A DNA stretch of 64,000 bases, taken from Companilactobacillus keshanensis. Its GTDB lineage: Bacteria; Bacillota; Bacilli; Lactobacillales; Lactobacillaceae. Numbering within the stretch: position 1 is the stretch's first letter; each line of letters starts with the position of its first letter. A program made the position numbers and the translations under genes. Of the stretch, positions 28,798 to 35,773 are shown piece after piece. Location: contig NZ_RHOS01000001.1 of assembly GCF_003946205.1 (NCBI RefSeq), forward strand, positions 62,001-126,000. Direction: 5' to 3'. A model generated the notes under the pieces. It was not told where the DNA came from, made no database searches, and saw only the letters and a list, made by a program, of their open reading frames with translations.

Positions 28798-29051
28798 AAA
28801 AAAGACCTACATCCCCAATAAAAGGGACGAAAGGTCTTTCCGCGGTACCACCCAAATTGTTTTTTTACAAAAACATCTCAAACAAGCACAAACATACTTG
28901 CTGACTATAACGTGTCATAAACGTCAAACCCTACTACTGGTTCAGGCCGATATAAAAAAGATGTTATTCGTAAATACCTGCATGTTAAGTTCACACTGTC
29001 CTTAACTCACTGAGAATTGAGTAAATAGTACTTCTTCTTTTCAAAATTATA
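28798..29051 (-). ncRNA. T-box leader of asnS, specifier AAC
   Basis: Senses uncharged tRNA-Asn and controls transcription termination. Minus strand: -10 TATAAT at 29051-29046, an AGAAGAAGTAC element at the base of stem I, and specifier AAC at 28965-28963 in CGAATAACATC (position equivalent to glyQS CGAAAGGCAUU). The conserved T-box sequence GGGTGGTACCGCGG lies at 28853-28840, followed by a terminator stem (AAAGACCT...AGGTCTTT) and T-run ending about 28798. AAC is an Asn codon, matching the gene downstream. Confidence 0.93.
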
Positions 29052-29107
29052 TGTATTAAGCTAATGAAAGAATAGCACGTTTTTTTGTCTCTTGTAAAGT
29101 CCTCTTG

Positions 29108-30451
29108 TCATTCTTTCTTGAAACGAAAGATCCACAACATGAAGATCCAAAATACTAAGGTTACGATCATCGGTATTCTGGTAGATTTCAAAAACACTAA
29201 TAAAATGAGGATCGAGCCAAAGAATAACAAACTCAAATAATTACTGAATGGATATAAAGGCATCAAATATGTCTTTGTTCCTTGAGGATTTTTTTTACGA
29301 TATAGTAAATGGCACCAAATCAAGATCATCCAGACGATTATAAAGTTGATTGTTGAAACTGTTGCAATAATCCCAAACACATCTGATGGAATGAAGAAAT
29401 TCAAGGCAACAATGACCAATAATGCTGCTGCTGAGAATACTAATGCCCAAGCTGGAACGCCATTTTTACCAATCACTTTAAACTTTTTTGGAGCATTGCC
29501 TTTTAAACTAAGTGAATACAGTGTTCGGCTAGTACTAAATAAACAACTGTTAGTTGCTGAAAGGGCCGCGGTTAGAACTACAAAGTTCAAGATCCCGGCT
29601 GCCCCTCTGATACCTACGCCAGAGAACACTTGCACAAATGGACTGGCCGTTGTTGTTATCTTAAACCACGGATAGACACTCATGATCGCAATCATTGAAC
29701 CAACGTAAAACAAACCAATTCTTATAGGTAGACTGTTGATTGCTTTGGGCAAATTTGTCTCTGGATCACTAGTTTCCCCGGCTGTAATACCAACCATTTC
29801 GATACCGACAAAAGCAAATATTACCATTTGAAATGACATAACAAATCCCTTAATACCAGTCGGGAAAAATCCGCCTTGGTTGAATAGATTACTAAAGCTA
29901 GCGTGTCCTCCTCCAACTGGAAAATGAAACAGGGCCATTCCAAATCCAACTACTACTAATAAAATTATTGCTATAACTTTAATTGTTGAAAATCCTGATT
30001 CTAATTCACCAAATAACTTAACATCAACAAAATTCATTGCGAACAATAGTAACAAAATAACTAGTGCTGACATCCACTGAGGAACATCTGGTAACCAATA
30101 TTTAATATAAATACCAGATGCTGTAAGATCGGCCATCGCGACCGTGATCCAGCAAAGCCAATAGGCCCAACCGGCCGCGAACTCAGCTCGGTCGCCAAGA
30201 TACATTCTAATAAATTCCAAAAATGAATGTTTAGAGGTATCGGATAATAATAATTCTCCAATGGCACGCATCATGAAGAAACAAAATATTCCAGCAATCA
30301 TATATGCCAAAATAATCGAAGGTCCAGATTCATGAATCGCATCACCAGATCCTAAAAACAATCCGGTCCCGATTGCACCACCAATGGCAATCATCTGAAT
30401 ATGTCTGCTTCCTAATGATCGAGAAAGCGAGTTTTTAGTTTCTTCTTGCAT
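29108..30451 (-). CDS. Amino-acid permease, APC superfamily
   Basis: Amino-acid/proton symporter of the AAT (GabP/ProY/LysP-like) group. 447 residues, twelve helices. The N-terminal consensus is RHIQMIAIGGAIGTGLFLGSG, and FVGIEMVGITAGETSDPE is in helix 6. Substrate not assignable by eye. A T-box leader lies just upstream, so the substrate or its precursor is a proteinogenic amino acid. ATG 30451 follows AAGGGGAGA. Confidence 0.9.
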   Translation of the reverse strand: MQEETKNSLSRSLGSRHIQMIAIGGAIGTGLFLGSGDAIHESGPSIILAYMIAGIFCFFMMRAIGELLLSDTSKHSFLEFIRMYLGDRAEFAAGWAYWLCWITVAMADLTASGIYIKYWLPDVPQWMSALVILLLLFAMNFVDVKLFGELESGFSTIKVIAIILLVVVGFGMALFHFPVGGGHASFSNLFNQGGFFPTGIKGFVMSFQMVIFAFVGIEMVGITAGETSDPETNLPKAINSLPIRIGLFYVGSMIAIMSVYPWFKITTTASPFVQVFSGVGIRGAAGILNFVVLTAALSATNSCLFSTSRTLYSLSLKGNAPKKFKVIGKNGVPAWALVFSAAALLVIVALNFFIPSDVFGIIATVSTINFIIVWMILIWCHLLYRKKNPQGTKTYLMPLYPFSNYLSLLFFGSILILLVFLKSTRIPMIVTLVFWIFMLWIFRFKKE

Positions 30452-30477
30452 CGAATCTCCCCTTAATTTTGTATAAA

Positions 30478-30644
30478 AAAATACCCCTAGTACAATTAAG
30501 TACTAGGGGCGTTTTACACGCGGTTCCACCCAAGTTTTACAATGCAATGCATTGTCTCTAAAGCTGATAAAGGTAGCCGCCTTTTTTAGTACACCAATTG
30601 ATCCTAGTCAGCTTTCAGCCAAGGCTGACATCTCTTTAAAATAT
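30478..30644 (-). ncRNA. Short T-box leader of the amino-acid permease
   Basis: The conserved antiterminator bulge GGGTGGAACCGCG is at 30531-30519, followed by a terminator with CCCCTAGTA stems (30484-30492 with 30501-30509) and a T-run. The promoter is TTGCAT (30678-30673), 16 bp, TATACT (30656-30651). Only about 115 nt separate the start from the T-box sequence, shorter than usual. Instead of an obvious stem I it shows hairpins GTCAGC/GCTGAC and ACAATGCA/TGCATTGT. I could not identify the specifier codon. Confidence 0.82.
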
Positions 30645-30693
30645 GTGATTAGTATACTAGAAACCATTTAAAATGCAAATATCGATTGAATTA

Positions 30694-30747
30694 TTCACAA
30701 ATAATTCATATTTTACCAACAATTAATTCATACTATCAGGATATTAT
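30694..30747 (+). promoter_or_regulatory. Promoter of small-RNA copy A with four 11-bp-spaced boxes
   Basis: TTCACA 30694, TTCATA 30705, CCAACA 30716 (weak) and TTCATA 30727, each exactly 11 bp apart, then -10 TATTAT at 30742-30747. There is no -35. The boxes match the B. subtilis PhoP box TT(A/C/T)A(C/T)A at 5-bp spacing. The regulator assignment is inferred. Confidence 0.65.
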
Positions 30748-30753
30748 AGTAAT

Positions 30754-30851
30754 TGTAGAAAAGAGATATCAAGTATCCCTCTTCTCATCCCCTATAACAT
30801 ATATATTTAATCCCCTACTTAAAAGACGTTCCTCCCCAGAACGTCTTTTTT
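30754..30851 (+). ncRNA. Putative C-rich small RNA, copy A
   Basis: About 98 nt. A 5' imperfect hairpin (AGAAAAGAGATA with TATCCCTCTTCT) is followed by a single-stranded linker with CTCATCCCC and TTTAATCCCCT around TATAACATATAT. It ends in a terminator (30821-30831 with 30839-30849) whose 7-nt loop is CTCCCCA, then a T-run. There is no reading frame of note. Two further copies at 31075 and 32401 keep the linker and loop, while the stems differ in sequence but not in pairing. Confidence 0.75.
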
Positions 30852-30890
30852 AATATTTAATAAGCAATGTTAGTAGTAGTGAAAAACAAA

Positions 30891-30957
30891 TTAGGTTATA
30901 CTATTCCTGTAGGGATTAGCAATATTCCTTACAGGGAAGGTATTGAAATATACCTAA
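30891..30957. other. Free-standing 67-nt hairpin between the small RNAs
   Basis: An outer stem (TTAGGT...ACCTAA) and an inner stem (TTCCTGTAGGGA with TCCTTACAGGGAA) enclose a TTAGCAATA loop. No T-run of note follows. Its function is not known to me. Confidence 0.4.
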
Positions 30958-31014
30958 CTATTTTTGATGGACTTGAGAATTTATAAATGAAAAGACCCGC
31001 CGAAGTATTAAGAA

Positions 31015-31068
31015 TTCATAAACAATTCATATTTTTGTAATAGTTACTTCATGACGAGCCTGTATTGT
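31015..31068 (+). promoter_or_regulatory. Promoter of small-RNA copy B with four 11-bp-spaced boxes
   Basis: TTCATA 31015, TTCATA 31026, GTAATA 31037 and TTCATG 31048, exactly 11 bp apart; -10 TATTGT at 31063-31068, the same distance from the last box as in copies A and C. No -35. Confidence 0.65.
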
Positions 31069-31074
31069 ATTACT

Positions 31075-31169
31075 TGTAGATAAGAGAGTATCAACTTCTC
31101 TTTTCTCATCCCCCCTATAACATATATTTAATCCCCTAAAAAAAGCATCTTCCCCAGATGCTTTTTTTA
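31075..31169 (+). ncRNA. Putative C-rich small RNA, copy B
   Basis: About 95 nt with the same plan as copy A: a 5' hairpin (AGATAAGAGAG with CTTCTCTTTTCT), a linker with a run of six C and the conserved CTATAACATATATTTAATCCCCT, then a terminator (31140-31150 with 31156-31166) with loop TCCCC. The terminator's 3' end overlaps the stop codon of the convergent LacI gene, so both may share it. Confidence 0.75.
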
Positions 31170-32165
31170 TTTGTCTATAAGTTTATCTAAGGGATCATCA
31201 TCCAAATCAGGAATGATCTCATTTAATTTCCCTCGCGTAATGAATCTTGAAGGAATTTCTTTTTTTATGATCTTCTTTTCGAATAATAAGTCAAACGCTG
31301 TCTCACCAATACTGTCTAATCTGTGATCCACTGTTGAAAAGTCCAGTAGAAAACTGCTAGATAAATTTTCCTGACCAATTACTAAAGCCGGATGATTTAT
31401 TTCTTGAAGCTTCTTCAAAGCTCCGGCAGCAATTTGATCCCCATTGGCAAAAATGACTTCCAAATTCGGATCATTTTCTACCAATTTACCGGCGGCAGTG
31501 ATTCCATCATACATATTTTTAGCATCACGATACAACATTCCTTTAGGAATTGAATGCCCAAAAACATTCTCATAAGATTTAGTCGTCAGTTTAGCACTTT
31601 GACTAACGATCTCGCTTCTGCTGACAGTTAATCCAATATGAGAATAACCAGCGCCCTTTAAAATTTGTAAAACATTCCCAAAAGATTTTTTACGATCTGT
31701 AAAAGCACAGGATAGCGGATAATCAAAAGTATCCTCACAACAAACAAGTCCACCAAAATTTCGATACTTAATTATGTTACTGAACGGAATAGCCCGTGAA
31801 GTAAAAATCAGTCCGTCAAAAGCTTGATGCTTTAACATATTCAAATAACGCATTTCGTAATCTGGATTATAATTGGTCGGTAACAATGTTACTTGATAAT
31901 TTTCCATTAAGGCCTTTTCTGTGATGGCATCCGCCAATTTTTGAAAATAGGGATGATTAATGTATGGTAAAACTACGCCAATACGATAAGATTTCCCAAG
32001 GCTGAGCGCTCTGGCCAAATCATTTCGATGATAATTTAATTCCTCCATCGCTGATAATATATCTGACCTGGTTTGTTCAGAAACATAGCCTTTTTGATTT
32101 AAAACTCTCGATACAGTGGAAACTGAATGTCCTGAAACCTTTGCCACATCACGAATATTTGCCAT
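31167..32165 (-). CDS. LacI/GalR family transcriptional regulator
   Basis: 332 residues from ATG 32165, which follows AGGTGAT; the frame is open 10 codons further up without a site. Classical N-terminal HTH plus hinge (ANIRDVAKVSGHSVSTVSRVLNQKGYVS, then ARALSLGKSYRIGVV) and a periplasmic-binding-like effector domain. No sugar operon adjoins it. Its neighbours are the small-RNA genes, copy C being divergent, so autoregulation or a distant target is possible. Confidence 0.88.
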   Translation of the reverse strand: MANIRDVAKVSGHSVSTVSRVLNQKGYVSEQTRSDILSAMEELNYHRNDLARALSLGKSYRIGVVLPYINHPYFQKLADAITEKALMENYQVTLLPTNYNPDYEMRYLNMLKHQAFDGLIFTSRAIPFSNIIKYRNFGGLVCCEDTFDYPLSCAFTDRKKSFGNVLQILKGAGYSHIGLTVSRSEIVSQSAKLTTKSYENVFGHSIPKGMLYRDAKNMYDGITAAGKLVENDPNLEVIFANGDQIAAGALKKLQEINHPALVIGQENLSSSFLLDFSTVDHRLDSIGETAFDLLFEKKIIKKEIPSRFITRGKLNEIIPDLDDDPLDKLIDK

Positions 32166-32244
32166 TTTATCACCTCTACTAATACTATAAAGCATCGAAC
32201 CAGTTCTACAGCAAAAATTAATGATTTTTATAGTAGTTATCTAA

Positions 32245-32284
32245 CTAACATATGATTAGACATGAGTGACCAGTCATATGTTAG
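32245..32284. promoter_or_regulatory. Inverted repeat between the LacI gene and small RNA C
   Basis: CTAACATATGA at 32245-32255 and its exact inverse TCATATGTTAG at 32274-32284, 18 bp apart, about 80-120 bp ahead of the regulator's start codon. Candidate operator; too widely spaced for a single classical LacI site. Confidence 0.4.
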
Positions 32285-32340
32285 AGGACTAACATTAATA
32301 TTGAAACTGGAATATCGATTTATATACAATTATGGTAAAA

Positions 32341-32394
32341 TTCACACTTTCTTCACATTTTGAATATATTTGTTTCACACTTGGCCTGTATATT
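32341..32394 (+). promoter_or_regulatory. Promoter of small-RNA copy C with four 11-bp-spaced boxes
   Basis: TTCACA 32341, TTCACA 32352, AATATA 32363 (weak) and TTCACA 32374, exactly 11 bp apart; -10 TATATT at 32389-32394. No -35. The best of the three sites. Confidence 0.68.
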
Positions 32395-32400
32395 AGTAAT

Positions 32401-32504
32401 TGTAGAAGAGAGATACAAGTATTTCCCTTCTCATCCCCCTATAACATATATTTAATCCCCTAAAAAAATATTTAAAGAACATCCCTCCCCAGGATGTTCT
32501 TTTT
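32401..32504 (+). ncRNA. Putative C-rich small RNA, copy C
   Basis: About 104 nt. A 5' hairpin (AGAAGAGAGATA with TATTTCCCTTCT) with a CAAG loop, a linker with a run of five C and CTATAACATATATTTAATCCCCT identical to copy B, then a terminator (32474-32484 with 32492-32502) with a CTCCCCA loop and T-run. The conserved 26 nt between the last promoter box and the RNA start matches copies A and B in length. Confidence 0.77.
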
Positions 32505-32613
32505 TTGTATCCAAAATTATCAAAAGAGGCATTTTTATCACAAATAAGAACAATTTAGTCATAGTTTACTAGAAATTTCTTACGGTCGAAGGTGGGAATA
32601 TATCCCAACTTTC

Positions 32614-33324
32614 TTATTCAGATTTCTTTCCAAAATGCACAGCGGCCGATTTTAACATCAAATTATCAACCTTTACATCAGTAAATCCCGCCTCGTGATA
32701 CATCTCGACCAACTTAGAAATACTGACAAACTTATTAACTGAATCATCCAAATATTGATATTCGTTCTTTCTTGAAGCAAATACTTTACCCATCATTGGC
32801 ATGATCTTATTGAAGTAAACCCTCCAACCTAAACGAATCACTGGAGTTTCTACCTTAAATGCTTCAAGACAGACAATTTCTCCACCTGGCTTTAACACCC
32901 GATATATTTCTGACAATACTTTATTGGCATCGGGGACATTTCGCAATCCAAATCCAATCGTAACTACATCAAAAGTTTCATCGGAGAAATTCAAATTCAT
33001 GGCATCTCCAGCCAATAATTCAACATTCTCCAACTTCGATTTAGCGACCTTAGATTGTCCAATTTTTAACATTTCTTGGCTAAAATCCATCCCTGAAATT
33101 TTGGCAGTTGGAAAACTATGTCCTAACAAAATAGTCCAGTCGGCGGTACCACAGCAGAGATCTAATATCCGTTTAGGACGATTATCAATCATCCTCGTGG
33201 CAGTATCACGCCATTTTTTATGTGTTCCAAGACTCATGATCGAATTTAATTTATCATAATTTTCTGCAATTGAGTTAAAAGTATTCTCAACATCTTTTTC
33301 TGGAACTTTATTAGTTAAACCCAT
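32614..33324 (-). CDS. menG: Demethylmenaquinone methyltransferase
   Basis: SAM-dependent C-methylation, the last step of menaquinone synthesis (UbiE/MenG family). 236 residues. Signature segments are VENTFNSIAENYDKLN at the start, LDLCCGTADW (SAM motif I) near 52-61, and FGLRNVPD with RVLKPGGEIVCLE. It follows the phosphoglycerate-mutase-like gene by 10 bp. Its presence suggests quinone-dependent redox capacity, in line with the flavin operon at 40.4-44.7 kb. Confidence 0.93.
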   Translation of the reverse strand: MGLTNKVPEKDVENTFNSIAENYDKLNSIMSLGTHKKWRDTATRMIDNRPKRILDLCCGTADWTILLGHSFPTAKISGMDFSQEMLKIGQSKVAKSKLENVELLAGDAMNLNFSDETFDVVTIGFGLRNVPDANKVLSEIYRVLKPGGEIVCLEAFKVETPVIRLGWRVYFNKIMPMMGKVFASRKNEYQYLDDSVNKFVSISKLVEMYHEAGFTDVKVDNLMLKSAAVHFGKKSE

Positions 33325-33334
33325 TATCTGACCT

Positions 33335-33943
33335 CTAATCTATATCCGTTTGACGACCGTAATATGTCAAAAATCTAGTGCCTGATTCTGTAAGTCGATA
33401 CTTTGAAACACCACCATTACCAGGTTGAACGATTGCAGAAATATTTTGCGCTCCTGTAATCACTTTTAAAAATGAACGACTGATAAAGCCATGACAAACG
33501 GCCATAATTTTTCGATCGCCCTTCTTTGCTATCTCCGTCATAAAGTCATCTACACGTTTATAAACGTCTTCATAGTCTTCACCATCATCGACATATTTCT
33601 TATATTCTGGGAACAAAAATTGATTTTCATCGAATACTTCAGGGTATTCAGACATCAATTCCGCCTCACTGGCACCATCCCATTTTCCATATCGAGCCTC
33701 GATCAATCGATTATCAATTTTGATATCATGTACTCCCTGATTCAAAATTTCCGCAGTTTGTTTAGCACGGATCAACGGACTAGTATATATTTCATCAAAA
33801 TCACCAATATTTATTTCCTTAGCTAAGTTCTTTGCCTGTTTAATACCAACATCATTTAAAGGTAAATCGGTCAAACCACCGTTAAGTCTCCTTTGAGAAT
33901 TAGAATCAGTTTCCCCATGTCTCACAACATACAATTCAACCAT
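33335..33943 (-). CDS. Histidine phosphatase (phosphoglycerate mutase-like)
   Basis: Branch-1 histidine phosphatase of 202 residues. The phospho-acceptor His is in VVRHGETDSN (residues 6-15), followed by a conserved Arg in TSPLIRAKQTAE and the second His in AVCHGFISR. The substrate (phosphoglycerate, a nucleotide sugar or other) is not readable from sequence; the length is closer to phosphatases such as PhoE/CobC than to glycolytic Gpm. First gene of a two-gene unit with menG. Confidence 0.85.
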   Translation of the reverse strand: MVELYVVRHGETDSNSQRRLNGGLTDLPLNDVGIKQAKNLAKEINIGDFDEIYTSPLIRAKQTAEILNQGVHDIKIDNRLIEARYGKWDGASEAELMSEYPEVFDENQFLFPEYKKYVDDGEDYEDVYKRVDDFMTEIAKKGDRKIMAVCHGFISRSFLKVITGAQNISAIVQPGNGGVSKYRLTESGTRFLTYYGRQTDID

Positions 33944-34003
33944 AAAGTATATACTCCTAACTGTTTGTTAACGCTTAATCATTACTTTTTTAGTATTCCA
34001 TTG

Positions 34004-34032
34004 TTGACATTAGTTTTCAACTTTATTATAGT
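34004..34032 (+). promoter_or_regulatory. Promoter of the uracil permease leader
   Basis: TTGACA 34004-34009, 17-bp spacer, TATAGT 34027-34032; predicted start near 34039. Close to the sigma-A consensus. Confidence 0.8.
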
Positions 34033-34044
34033 TAAGAAAATCAA

Positions 34045-34138
34045 ACAGTCCTTTAACTTTGGTCCCGTGAGGCTAAAAAGGTTCACTTATGTCTTTTATT
34101 TCGTTTGCATACACACGGGATAGAGGGCTTTTTTTTTG
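34045..34138 (+). promoter_or_regulatory. PyrR-binding attenuator
   Basis: GGTCCCGTGAGGCT at 34061-34074 fits the PyrR-binding loop consensus (ARUCCNGNGAGGYU) except for its first base. A competing terminator pairs AGTCCTT and TCCCGTG with CACGGGA and GAGGGCT, followed by nine or more T at 34128-34137. In Gram-positive bacteria UMP-bound PyrR stabilises the anti-antiterminator, so uracil uptake falls when pyrimidines are plentiful. Confidence 0.85.
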
Positions 34139-34140
34139 AG

Positions 34141-34262
34141 AGAGCAAAACAAAACGTCTAACTCTTGAGTATTACCTAGTATACTGATGATGGTGGTTTA
34201 TGCCATTATCAGTATTCGTAGTAAACGCAGAGAGCTGTTTTGTGTAGCCCGTTTTAGTATAG
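34141..34262 (+). ncRNA. Tandem structured leader element, first copy
   Basis: First of two 122-nt direct repeats. Predicted fold: P1 ACAAAAC/GTTTTGT (34149-34155 with 34237-34243), P2 TATTAC/GTAGTA (34170-34175 with 34218-34223), and P3 ATACTGATGATGG/CCATTATCAGTAT (34181-34193 with 34203-34215) capped by nine nt. It resembles a riboswitch aptamer in shape, but I recognise no known class. Confidence 0.6.
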
Positions 34263-34384
34263 AGAGCAAAACAAAACGTCTAGCCCTTGAGTATTACCTA
34301 GGATACTGATGATGGTGGTTTATGCCATTATCAGTATTCGTAGTAAACGCAGAGAGCTGTTTTGTGTAGCTCGTTTATAGAGTG
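34263..34384 (+). ncRNA. Tandem structured leader element, second copy
   Basis: Second direct repeat. Only four substitutions against the first copy in about 110 nt, two in the ACTCTT/GCCCTT segment between P1 and P2, one in the P2-P3 internal loop and one near the 3' end. P1, P2 and P3 are unchanged. It ends about 18 nt before the ribosome site of the permease. Confidence 0.6.
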
Positions 34385-34416
34385 GAATGCAAAGTAAAAA
34401 CAGGGGGATATTTATT

Positions 34417-35703
34417 TTGGATACAAACGACAAGAAATACCGGAATCCTGACGCGGTCATTGATTTATACGAACGACCACCTTTAGGTAGTTGGTGGTTA
34501 TTATCACTACAGCACTTATTTTCGATGTTTGGGGCAACGGTCTTAGTTCCGTTACTGATCGGTTTAGATCCTGGTATTGCCCTATTTAGTTCTGGTATTG
34601 GTACTATTCTTCATATTTTAATTACTAAGGGTAGAATTCCTGCCTACATGAGTTCCAGTTTCTCATTTATCGTTCCTAGTATTGCATTAATGAAAACTGC
34701 CGGATATGCTGGTGTTGCTCAAGGTACTATTGCCGTTGGTATCGTCTACTTAGTAGTCGCATTACTGATTGCTTTTATTGGTGCAGATTGGATCGATAAG
34801 GCTTTACCTCCAATCGTAGTTGGTCCGATCATTATTGTTATCGGACTATCAGTTGCAGGAAGTGCTGCTGACAACGCTATGATGAATAATGGCCACTATG
34901 ATTTGAAATATTTTATAATTGCTATGATCACATTATTTTTAACTGTCTTATTCAATATGTATTTTAAAGGATTCTGGAGCAACATTGCGATACTACTTGG
35001 TATAGTTTGTGGATACCTTATTTCAGTTTCCTTTGGAATCGTTGATTTCTCTAAAGTCATCTCAACACCTTGGTTTCAATTACCAAACTTTGAATTTCCA
35101 TTTATAAGTTACACACCTAAAAAAATCTATTGGGATGCTATATTGAGTTTCGCTCCCATTGCATTTGTTACTATGGCTGAACATTTGGGTCATATCATGG
35201 TACTTGATGAATTAACTCATAGAAATTTCTTCAAAAATCCTGGTCTACACAGAACTCTTGCTGGTGATGGTACGGCTTCTATTTTCGCCGGTTTAGTTGG
35301 TGGACCACCTATCACATCATATGGTGAGAATATCGGTGTTATGGCCGTTAATAAGATTTTCAGTGTCTACGTTATTGTCGGTGCGGCTGTATTTGCTGCT
35401 TTATTCGGATTTGTTGGTAAATTGAGCGCCTTGATCCAAACAATCCCTGGACCCGTAATTGGTGGTATCAGTTTTGTTCTCTTTGGTGTTATCGCATCTA
35501 GTGGTCTGAGAATTCTAGTAGATAATAAAGTTGACTTTAACCAAAAGCATAATTTAATGATTGCATCTGCCATCCTAGTTATTGGTATCGGTAATGCATA
35601 CTTGAAGATCGGTACCTTCCAATTTACAGGTATCGGTGTTGCTACAATCGTTGGTATCGTCTTGAATCTTCTCTTACCTAAGAGAGCTTTATCTGAACAA
35701 TAA
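34417..35703 (+). CDS. uraA: Uracil permease (NCS2 family)
   Basis: Uracil/proton symporter. TTG 34417 is chosen, 9 nt after CAGGGGG; the ATG at 34387 lies upstream of that site. 428 residues, about fourteen segments. The NCS2 signatures are LQHLFSMFGATVLVPLL and, in the substrate helix, SIFAGLVGGPPITSYGENIG. The PyrR attenuator upstream supports uracil over purines as substrate. The long leader (about 380 nt) with an added tandem element is unusual. Own terminator. Confidence 0.93.
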   Translation: MDTNDKKYRNPDAVIDLYERPPLGSWWLLSLQHLFSMFGATVLVPLLIGLDPGIALFSSGIGTILHILITKGRIPAYMSSSFSFIVPSIALMKTAGYAGVAQGTIAVGIVYLVVALLIAFIGADWIDKALPPIVVGPIIIVIGLSVAGSAADNAMMNNGHYDLKYFIIAMITLFLTVLFNMYFKGFWSNIAILLGIVCGYLISVSFGIVDFSKVISTPWFQLPNFEFPFISYTPKKIYWDAILSFAPIAFVTMAEHLGHIMVLDELTHRNFFKNPGLHRTLAGDGTASIFAGLVGGPPITSYGENIGVMAVNKIFSVYVIVGAAVFAALFGFVGKLSALIQTIPGPVIGGISFVLFGVIASSGLRILVDNKVDFNQKHNLMIASAILVIGIGNAYLKIGTFQFTGIGVATIVGIVLNLLLPKRALSEQ

Positions 35704-35710
35704 AACAAGC

Positions 35711-35752
35711 AAAAAAGTCATCTGAGAATTAATCTCAGATGACTTTTTTTAT
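35711..35752 (+). terminator. Terminator of the uracil permease gene
   Basis: 17-bp perfect stem (35711-35727 and 35733-35749), ATTAA loop, T-run; also usable by the convergent pepD. Confidence 0.9.
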
Positions 35753-35773
35753 TTATTTTTAAATAATTATATT

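Noticed and set aside
30987-31040. 17-codon plus-strand frame before small RNA B
   Set aside because: It runs through the promoter boxes of copy B and has no good ribosome site.
32588-32613. Hairpin after menG (GTTGGGA/TTCCCAC) as terminator
   Set aside because: The stem is good, but no T-run follows on the minus strand, so termination there is doubtful.
33962-33982. cre-like sequence (TGTTAACGCTTAAT) before the uracil permease promoter
   Set aside because: Two mismatches at fixed positions of the CcpA consensus; chance occurrence is likely.
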